Assembly: GCF_002083135.2 (NCBI RefSeq)
Contig: NZ_NBTM02000001.1
Coordinates: 1,860,001 to 1,924,000 of the forward strand
DNA length: 64,000 nucleotides
From: Aerococcus viridans
GTDB lineage: Bacteria > Bacillota > Bacilli > Lactobacillales > Aerococcaceae
Direction of reading: 5' to 3'
The position numbers and the translations under genes were made by a program. Shown piece after piece: positions 58,201 to 64,000 of the stretch (position 1 is the first letter of the stretch; every line of letters begins with the position of its first letter). The notes under the pieces are model-generated. The model saw only the letters and a program-made list of their open reading frames with translations. It was not told the origin of the DNA and searched no databases.

Positions 58201-58855
58201 GTGCTTCTAAATCCAATACTTCAGCAGCATCATAATCCATCAATTCAGACTCAGCCCCTTTAAAATTAAATCTCGTAAATTTTAAAGATATCCTTCTTGA
58301 TAGCCATACTGCAGCTATAGATAATGAAATTAATAAAAAGATTAGAATTGATGAGTTAGACCATAAAATGACTTTCTCTACTTGTATTAAATCAGAGTAG
58401 AAATAGTCTAGTAAATCCCTATTAAATAGAGAGTATAATCCAATAGCAAACATGCATAAACATGCCGCGAAAAATAATACTTGCCACCATTTTCGCTTAT
58501 CTTTAACTCTAAACTTGCTCAATGGAATCTTATGAGAAGGTATTTGGTATAATATTTGGTTTATAACTTGACGTTCCGCAATCTTGATTTTATTAGATGA
58601 ATCACCGTTATTTTCAAAGTCTGCAATTGCAACATTTATAATATTTCCCTTCTTAAACTCAATTTTTTTATTAAAATATGTTTTAAGAAAACTACTTTTA
58701 CCAGAACCATATATCCCTGTTATCGCTATGTTTTTAACATCTTCTTCTAAATAAGCCTCATCTAATGCTTTTTTTGATATTTTATAAGAAGGATGTTTTG
58801 TATCAACAAGCCTTGGGGTTAGTCTATGGAATTTAAAAGCCTCTATTTTTAACAT
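55202..58855 (-). CDS. YobI/KAP-like membrane P-loop ATPase
   Basis: 1217 residues. Walker A GIYGSGKSSF lies at 47-56, two membrane segments follow at about 125-144 and 168-186, and Walker B is IIFEDLDRF at 233-241. A membrane insert between Walker A and B and the EDLDR motif are the layout of KAP-type NTPases and Bacillus YobI. The remaining about 950 residues are helical and Leu/Ile/Asn/Lys-rich, as in STAND-like sensor proteins. Base composition is visibly more AT-rich (many AAT, ATA, AAA codons) than the core genes, suggesting transfer. AGGAGGAAGAA precedes the ATG. It lies about 80 bases downstream of the DUF4268 gene. Anti-phage function is inferred from context. Confidence 0.8.
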   Translation of the reverse strand: MLKIEAFKFHRLTPRLVDTKHPSYKISKKALDEAYLEEDVKNIAITGIYGSGKSSFLKTYFNKKIEFKKGNIINVAIADFENNGDSSNKIKIAERQVINQILYQIPSHKIPLSKFRVKDKRKWWQVLFFAACLCMFAIGLYSLFNRDLLDYFYSDLIQVEKVILWSNSSILIFLLISLSIAAVWLSRRISLKFTRFNFKGAESELMDYDAAEVLDLEAQEIVYLILASDVNTIIFEDLDRFKNISIFIRLREINSLVNAKSSEIVRFIYVIRDDLFESKDRTKFFDLMIPIIPAVTSYNSRGKVLEIFSDIEDDKLKLNPKILEQISIYIDDMRLLYSIRNEYEIYSKSIETDVYANELFALIVLKNVFPKEFEDLEYDKGYLYEVLNKRDTLIVKYEESFKEKITEREELKNQLITRVSDFLSVNIPKGYNFNVNESTGKLMYNWYRNKEASRLIYYGSTGKNYTFNTFIEELGKRDSSLKERLEQINYENLDLKIKSLDNEIDKLNEELGRRHTAKTSELLSELNEEGLSKYFYESKEEYKQVINNHYYSLIRFLLLSGLVDENYWRYKGYFHKGSLGKNDNTFINRVLSGKEIKNDFKLNNPETVTEYFEEKDYLRKDIVNYDLMDELIEKQKGKEIIDIFSVIVSTNDIEAIEYINGYDYDKLKNLVDILLKIGFNSFYEVFNAGSISSDLKLKFAGIACEYKNIESNTDFNKYMANNSKIMELDFFEDKEAILEGLDRIKIKFNDVSDLEISSNITKILIKKRLIAINLENVINIIYRSGITTNKSKSDILSRFFKYLDSKSLFELKKYVEENLDELINEYIVKIKNSDVYAFSGEKVFKSILNSDLETETKRKFIGIERSIISDINYVEDDKLLIELFNNNLVNYNQNNLNNYYERCGEVSPIINFINDNYEVEFSLSQEMYKDLLNCVETEINLFKSISEEVSSQIELINSDLNLEKYMILLSNNLIKFNKQNLVTLLDTNDDNLIVKYFAVLSKEIASEEALLLIMDSDIFEELSEVVVENVLNMNVLEDSDSIKLIDQYDKKISLFKINNAGNQVRKHVLENYFLPSDYQKIIEGFKEFDLWEEIISKINLESNAWSELISNKMSEEFLDKLIRDENLKETLKIELLKKIIEDRTHMYKWKEWIKSIGSISRISKVFENGRPKVENEAEDRVARTLEKTEVVTIGKDNRLNFRPTKFEELHHLKSTSY

Positions 58856-58936
58856 TTCTTCCTCCTTTTCTTACAGTGCTTTTTTTAAAAAACTGGACTT
58901 AATCGCCGAAGTCGTCATCGTATTGTTTAACTAAAA

Positions 58937-59890
58937 TTAATTCATAGCTAAATACTTTTTGAAAATACTCCGCATTGCAATTACTCTTGAAATTACTTCA
59001 TCCATTAACTCATGATAATTTGTCTGATTATCGAAATCTAAATCTTCAATTTTTGTAATGATTCTACTTGCTTTTTTATTATCTAATCTTTGCCAGTCCA
59101 ATGAAAATAGCAACTGTCTTTCTATCTCATCTCTTTCAGTAAATAATTCATCAAAAACCTCTTTGTTGTCTCTGATATATAATTCTACACCAATATATCC
59201 ACCTTTATTAACTAGTGTAATACTAATATGTGCTTCGCTTGTACCAATAGAAACATCATACCAATGATCTATGGAAGCTTTTCTAGTATTGAATGGTTTA
59301 CCTTTCTTAGTAACTACATCATTAAATTTTGTCCAGAAATTTAATCGTTCGGCCTGGGATCGATTCATCTCAATATCAGATTTTATTGACTTAGTACTCT
59401 TTATGAAATCATTAGGTTTTTCTATAATTTCAAATTTTGGTGCTGGTAAAGAATTACCTATTCTATATGCGTGAAGTTCAATTAAGAAAAAATTTATCTC
59501 CGTTACCATGTTATTATTCAACCATTCAATCGCACTTCTATGTTCTTCTCTAGCATTCTTGACTATCCAAATAATAACTTCTGCATCTAAACCAGAGGCA
59601 TAGGTAATTATCTTACCTAAGTGATCATGATTTGAGTCCTCTAGTTGATTCTCAATAATAACTTTTGTATCTGTAGGCTCATCAATTGCTACTAAATCAC
59701 AACGATATGCACCAACATAAGCTTCTTTTTCAATATCTGTGAGAGTTAATCCAACAATATTATTAAGTTCTTCTATATTTTCTGATTTTGAAAGCCAGTT
59801 AGAAAAGTCATACTGTTCGTGTTCCCAAAGATCTCTAATATCTACTTCAATTAATTTTCCAATTGTCATTAACATTTTACCTACTTTCAT
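58937..59890 (-). CDS. DUF4268 protein, PD-(D/E)XK nuclease-like
   Basis: Up to 317 residues; the real start may be the ATG at 59875 or 59869, since only those have an AGG upstream. The N-terminal half (GAYRCDLVAID, then VIIENQLEDSNHDHLGKIITYASG) has the Asp...Glu-x-Gln pattern of a PD-(D/E)XK fold in which Lys is replaced by Gln; putative ligands are Asp65 and Glu80. The C-terminal half with FWTKFNDVV and HWYDVSIG is the DUF4268 domain often found next to restriction genes. It precedes the YobI-like ATPase. Nuclease activity is a prediction. Confidence 0.8.
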   Translation of the reverse strand: MKVGKMLMTIGKLIEVDIRDLWEHEQYDFSNWLSKSENIEELNNIVGLTLTDIEKEAYVGAYRCDLVAIDEPTDTKVIIENQLEDSNHDHLGKIITYASGLDAEVIIWIVKNAREEHRSAIEWLNNNMVTEINFFLIELHAYRIGNSLPAPKFEIIEKPNDFIKSTKSIKSDIEMNRSQAERLNFWTKFNDVVTKKGKPFNTRKASIDHWYDVSIGTSEAHISITLVNKGGYIGVELYIRDNKEVFDELFTERDEIERQLLFSLDWQRLDNKKASRIITKIEDLDFDNQTNYHELMDEVISRVIAMRSIFKKYLAMN

Positions 59891-59910
59891 ATTTAATCTA
59901 ATTTTTAAGA

Positions 59911-59947
59911 AAACCCCATATCCTTCACTGGTGGATATGGGGGTTTA
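59911..59947 (-). terminator. hairpin between the helicase and DUF4268 genes
   Basis: CCCCATATCC pairs with GGATATGGGG (59911-59923 with 59933-59946, one extra G). On the minus strand the stem ends in GGGGTTTTCTT, a moderate terminator right after the helicase gene. It suggests partial separation of the two gene pairs. Confidence 0.65.
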
Positions 59948-59958
59948 GCTATACAGGA

Positions 59959-62900
59959 TCACTCAAACACTTCATCTAATTTTTCTTCTAATGTTCCATC
60001 TTCTGCATATGGATAAGCATCTAATTCTACAAAGTTCTTTTGGTTAATGCCTTCGGTCAATTCACTAAAGATAAAACTCGTCGCAATTCTGTAAATAATT
60101 TCTGTGGGAGCTAATCCATACACTTGGTTCTCTAGTATATGTTTTAGACGGTCATACTCATTAGGGTATTCTGACTTGATTACTTCACTGTTATACAACC
60201 TTTTAACAACTTCTGTGATGTATAAACCTGACTTCATATACAAATCAATAAAGGTCTTAGAGGAATCATCGTAAATACCTGGATTTTCATCTTCTAATTG
60301 TTGTACCATCTTTTGAACTACCCATTTAGGCGTATAAATTTGATTGGTATTTTGAGGTGGAATATAGTCATAAATATTCTCTTCGGTCTCTTCAAAGTAA
60401 TTTGATAACTCAGATTTCTTGCGTAAAAATTCAAGTAGAGATTCATTAAATACTACTTCGTTAAACAAGTTACCATTAAATTGTTGTTCTTCACCTTCAT
60501 CATCAACATACGTACCACCATCTCGTAAGAAAATAAACTCTTCTAATGTAACACCTGTAACATCATAAAATACTTCATCACTGACGTACTCATCAAAGTT
60601 CATTAAGTTTAAATCTTCATCGCCATAAGCCATAATGAAACTAGGTATCGCTCTAGAAAATCCACGTAAATTAGATCGAATATCATCTTCAACAGTATTC
60701 TTTTTCTTTTCTTCTTGTTTTACTTCATGTTCTTCAATGATTTCTGTAGTCGTTTCTAAAACTATTTCCTCTATTTTAGCTTTCAAATCACTATAGGTTT
60801 CTTCAATAAAGGTTTTGTTTTCTTCCTCAACTTTTTCAGGGTCTTCTAATGCACCGTCATCTTCTAATTGTGCTTTACGGTCTGCTTGACGTACTTTTAA
60901 CTCTGCTTCGAATGTTTCGGTTGCTTTATCGATCTTTTCTTTAGCAGCACGTTCCTTTTGCTTCCGTTGGTTAATAGTCAGCCCATACTCCGTGCGCATT
61001 TTATCAAAGCTTGGCTCTAATTCTTTGCTTAGGGCATCACTTAACTTTTCTCGAACTTGAATATTGGTTGTAAGACCTATGTCTGTAGGTTGAACAATCT
61101 CCTCGATTTCTTGTCTCTCGTAAATCTTGTCACCAAAAAGTCTGTCTCTTTTCTCTTCGACAACTTCATCTTCTACAAATGCATTTCCTTCTTCATCTAC
61201 GTTTAAATCTTTTACATCTTTCGAATCTACTTTATCTTTATCTGTCGTTAATTTACCCTGCTCTGTTTTTTCAAACTTATTGATAATATCTAAGGCCTTT
61301 TTAGATCGGAAAATACCAGCAATATTATTAAATAATAGGTTACTCATGAATCCACGACGAACAACCTCTCTTGATTTTATTCTTTTTGGTAAAGTCAGGA
61401 CTTGTTTTGCATCTAACTCAGTCATCTGACCGTCAGTATCTTCACCAATGACTGGAAAGAAATTTAGCAAACGCTTTATATTCTCTTCACGTTCCTCCAT
61501 TGTTCCACTTCCGCCGGAGGTTGAACTATTTAAATTATTCGCAAATTCATCAATAATATCCAAAGTTCTCTCAGGTGCAAAATCAAAAATGTAAGCATTT
61601 TGCTTTCGATAAGTTACTGGATTACCTTCAGCATCTCTATCCGACCATTTATGAGGATTTTGGGCACGAAATCCAGCTTGCATATAGAGTGCCGGTGACT
61701 TCACGTTGCTTAACATCAGAACACCAGACCACTCAGGGACGGTTACACCTGTTGTCAATTGGCCAACTGTTAGAGTAATCGTTTTGTCATTATTAGCGAT
61801 TGCATTTTTTACACGTTCTAATGCACTATTTCGACCGTCAACATTCTCTTCATCAACTTCTATCTCTTCTCCGTTAATCTGTTCGAGTCTTCCATCTCCA
61901 GCTACAGAAACAACTTCATAGTTTTCAAATACGGGGTGATTTCGTAAAATATTAGCAAGGGCTTTGGCACTGTCAACTCTATTCAACAACCATAAAGTAT
62001 GCTTTAATTCATTTCTTAATTCTGGAGTAGAAAATGGATATTTTTGATTACTTGTTAAAGAATCTAGCCAATTTAAGATATCTGCTTCATAAATTAAATT
62101 ACCCTTATCATCAGTAGCAAAAAATTCATTCAGATCAAAAGCATAATCCACATTCGTCTCTTCATCTAAATCTGCGCCTTGTTTAATTTGTTCAACAATC
62201 ATGTTCGACATTTGATATGTATACATATTTAAAGTAGGTAATTCTTCATATGGATTATGTTCATCAGTTTCGCTTTCATCCCAGTTCGCTTTAGCTTCTT
62301 GTTCATCCATATAAGACCAGTTAAATATTTGATTGGGTTCAAATTTGTCACTAGCAATTTGTTTAAATGGTGTTCCTGAAAGATGCAATATGTAGTCCGT
62401 TTGAATTCTATCTAAAGCAAACTCAGTTTTATTTGTATCTACAGCCTCATGAGCTTCATCAATGACTACTAAATCCCAAGGTAACTGTTTAACCCAACGC
62501 AACTTCGGAATATTTCCTCCAAAAAATTCAGAACCTTTCAAATCTTGTAAACTTACAAAGGCAATTTGAGCTGGATTATCAGAGTCTATCACTTTGTCCA
62601 AATAATCTTCGCGACTTAATATATCCCTATTTGAAATCGCAGGACTATCACTTACAAAATAGTAAGTATGTTCTTTATCATACTTAATAAATTTCTCGTA
62701 ATCATCCACCCATGAATTTCCGACTGCTGGTCTATTTGTTAATATTAAAACATTTGAAAATTCCATTTCTTTAATCAAATCGTAAGTAGTTAAAGTTTTT
62801 CCAAATCTTGGTTTAGCATTCCACAAAAACTCCCCTGACTCACGACTTTTGAAATATCCAGCAGTCATTTCAACAGCTTCTCTTTGTTCTTGTCTTAAAA

Positions 62901-63285
62901 CGTAACTCTCAGATTGTATAGAATCTTCTAACTCATGAATGTCTTCTTTTAACATAAATGCAGAAAACATTCTCTTTGATTTACTTACATCATTCTCAAA
63001 ATCAAACCACTCAGTACCGCTCTCTCTAGGAATACCTTTACGAACCAAGTAAGCATGGAAATCATGATCATTGAAATAATAACCATCATTAAACCGTGCG
63101 ACATAGTCCCACAATTTTTCAGGAGTTATACCTGCCGTATGGGTTTGTTCACGAATACGTCTATCCACGTCTCTCTCTGTGTAACCAATTTTAAACCAGC
63201 CCTGTTTCTCCAGGTTGCTTGGTGTTCGATAGGCATATATTTTTGGAATAATACGTGTCTTGGTATTAATATTCGGTGTTTGCAT
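59959..63285 (-). CDS. GIY-YIG nuclease / SF2 helicase / methyltransferase-half fusion
   Basis: With the ATG at 63285 (AAGGAGATGG upstream) it has 1108 residues. Residues 1-100 form a GIY-YIG/T5orf172-type domain (KIYAYRT, GWFKIGYTERDVDRRIREQ, HDFHAYL, TEWF). From about 130 an SF2 helicase follows: PRFGKTLTT (GKT 162-164), VVIDEAHE (DEAH 276-279), LSGTPF near 303, QAGFRAQNP as motif VI. A charged coiled region occupies roughly 650-850. The last 126 residues (IYTPKWVVQKMV, FIDLYMKSGLYITEVV, NQVYGLAPTEIIY) look like the SAM-binding half of an adenine methyltransferase in which the usual DPACGSG is replaced. No NPPY motif follows before the stop. One base separates it from the upstream methyltransferase gene, so both act together, probably as a restriction system. 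Confidence 0.85.
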   Translation of the reverse strand: MQTPNINTKTRIIPKIYAYRTPSNLEKQGWFKIGYTERDVDRRIREQTHTAGITPEKLWDYVARFNDGYYFNDHDFHAYLVRKGIPRESGTEWFDFENDVSKSKRMFSAFMLKEDIHELEDSIQSESYVLRQEQREAVEMTAGYFKSRESGEFLWNAKPRFGKTLTTYDLIKEMEFSNVLILTNRPAVGNSWVDDYEKFIKYDKEHTYYFVSDSPAISNRDILSREDYLDKVIDSDNPAQIAFVSLQDLKGSEFFGGNIPKLRWVKQLPWDLVVIDEAHEAVDTNKTEFALDRIQTDYILHLSGTPFKQIASDKFEPNQIFNWSYMDEQEAKANWDESETDEHNPYEELPTLNMYTYQMSNMIVEQIKQGADLDEETNVDYAFDLNEFFATDDKGNLIYEADILNWLDSLTSNQKYPFSTPELRNELKHTLWLLNRVDSAKALANILRNHPVFENYEVVSVAGDGRLEQINGEEIEVDEENVDGRNSALERVKNAIANNDKTITLTVGQLTTGVTVPEWSGVLMLSNVKSPALYMQAGFRAQNPHKWSDRDAEGNPVTYRKQNAYIFDFAPERTLDIIDEFANNLNSSTSGGSGTMEEREENIKRLLNFFPVIGEDTDGQMTELDAKQVLTLPKRIKSREVVRRGFMSNLLFNNIAGIFRSKKALDIINKFEKTEQGKLTTDKDKVDSKDVKDLNVDEEGNAFVEDEVVEEKRDRLFGDKIYERQEIEEIVQPTDIGLTTNIQVREKLSDALSKELEPSFDKMRTEYGLTINQRKQKERAAKEKIDKATETFEAELKVRQADRKAQLEDDGALEDPEKVEEENKTFIEETYSDLKAKIEEIVLETTTEIIEEHEVKQEEKKKNTVEDDIRSNLRGFSRAIPSFIMAYGDEDLNLMNFDEYVSDEVFYDVTGVTLEEFIFLRDGGTYVDDEGEEQQFNGNLFNEVVFNESLLEFLRKKSELSNYFEETEENIYDYIPPQNTNQIYTPKWVVQKMVQQLEDENPGIYDDSSKTFIDLYMKSGLYITEVVKRLYNSEVIKSEYPNEYDRLKHILENQVYGLAPTEIIYRIATSFIFSELTEGINQKNFVELDAYPYAEDGTLEEKLDEVFE

Positions 63286-63286
63286 A

Positions 63287-64000
63287 TTATTCCATCTCCT
63301 TAACAATGGTCTCAATGTAATTAATATCATCATTATCAAGATTATACTTTTTGTACAACTGACTATCTATATCAGAAATAGATCCCATCCAATCAATATC
63401 TGAATCTGATTGAAAGTTTTGAAGTGGTACATAGCTCCAAACATCTTTACGAGCATTATCAGGGGTAGCTTTTTTAACGCTTAACATTACTCTAGCAAAT
63501 TTACTTTTAATATATTTATTTAATGCTATAGCTTCATTTTCTGTGTCAAAATTCCCGAGAGTAATAAAGGTTTGAGTAGGTATCATATGTGGTTCGGCCA
63601 CAAAGGGTTCACTTAATGCCTCTCCGATAGCTCCTGTACCATTTGATTTAGCAACAAAGACTTTCCATTTTCCAATTGTTGGATGATCTTGAATATATTT
63701 TCTACGTATCCATTTAACTTTTCTTTTATGGTTTTGGCGACCAAGTATTCCAATAAAGTCCTTTAAATTCTTTGGATGTTCATCCAGAAATATATCAGAA
63801 AGTTTATCAAAAATATTTGATGTAATTGATAAGCGTTCAGATTTTTTAACCTTATTTTTCATCTCCGGGAAATCTTTATAAACCATATCTGACAGTCTAT
63901 AGCTACTACGATTATGATGAATTAAGTTGATAGATTTCTCCATTATTGATGATACTTTGCTAGTAATTTTCTCCAATTCTTTGCTGCGAATAAATACTTC
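63287..64000 (-). CDS. Eco57I-type methyltransferase, C-terminal recognition part (partial)
   Basis: The frame is open to the right edge, so the 5' part, including any NPPY motif, lies outside the window; the first in-frame TTG at 63976 is only an internal codon. What is seen (EVFIRSKELEKITSKV, then KWKVFVAKSNGTGAIG, TFITLGNFDTENEAIALNKY and KDVWSYVPLQNF to a stop at 63287) is the typical C-terminal target-recognition region of Eco57I-class adenine methyltransferases, about 237 residues. Its stop precedes the helicase start by one base: a tightly coupled pair. Confidence 0.8.
   Translation of the reverse strand, partial: EVFIRSKELEKITSKVSSIMEKSINLIHHNRSSYRLSDMVYKDFPEMKNKVKKSERLSITSNIFDKLSDIFLDEHPKNLKDFIGILGRQNHKRKVKWIRRKYIQDHPTIGKWKVFVAKSNGTGAIGEALSEPFVAEPHMIPTQTFITLGNFDTENEAIALNKYIKSKFARVMLSVKKATPDNARKDVWSYVPLQNFQSDSDIDWMGSISDIDSQLYKKYNLDNDDINYIETIVKEME

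Noticed and set aside
59739-59948. Plus-strand frame opposite the DUF4268 gene
   Set aside because: It lies antisense to a gene with clear family motifs and has no ribosome-binding site.
63940-63976. Start of the methyltransferase-like gene at the TTG at 63976
   Set aside because: The frame continues open to the window edge and the upstream codons (EVFIRSKE) fit the family, so the gene is simply cut by the window.

Overview
The window looks like a chromosomal segment of a low-GC Gram-positive bacterium of the order Lactobacillales. Three things point there: T-box leaders, PyrR attenuators and a type B RNase P RNA; the compact acpP-fabK-fabD-fabG-fabF-accB-fabZ-accC-accD-accA operon; and Firmicutes clusters such as recO-era-dgkA-ybeY-phoH and gpsB-rnpB-rlmL. 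My impression is Aerococcaceae (Aerococcus-like), but nothing in the window proves a genus.

Positions 1-53100 are mostly core housekeeping genes, mainly on the minus strand: lexA with an SOS promoter; apt-recJ; an SDR; rnz; obg; glyQS behind a glycine-type T-box; recO; era; dgkA; ybeY; phoH; a two-gene SDR/hydratase operon behind a leader-peptide attenuator; yqeY-rpsU; zur; a ring-cleaving dioxygenase; the PPDK regulator; pyrR-pyrB-pyrC-pyrD with two PyrR attenuators; sppA; hisS-aspS behind a T-box; an SH3b amidase; dtd; rsh; rsmE-prmA; gpsB, rnpB and rlmL on plus; an RNase H-like gene; the fatty-acid operon; and a nucleoside hydrolase. Two genes are broken: a PhzF-like gene near 1000-1500 and an AlkD-like gene at 51451-52115.

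From about 53200 to the end the window is accessory DNA. An ISL3-family insertion sequence (53364-55173) has 24-bp inverted repeats and an 8-bp target duplication, and carries a striking three-way-junction palindrome behind its transposase. Beyond it lie four minus-strand genes: a YobI/KAP-like membrane P-loop ATPase, a DUF4268 (PD-(D/E)XK-like) protein, a GIY-YIG/SF2-helicase protein ending in a methyltransferase-like half domain, and the C-terminal recognition part of an Eco57I-type methyltransferase that runs off the right edge. In transcription order this is methyltransferase, GIY-YIG-helicase, hairpin, DUF4268, YobI-ATPase. I read it as a restriction or anti-phage island, with an apparently split methyltransferase and an extra nuclease-like/ATPase pair. 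It is the best candidate here for an undescribed system.

All functional statements rest on motif recognition by eye; no database search was possible.
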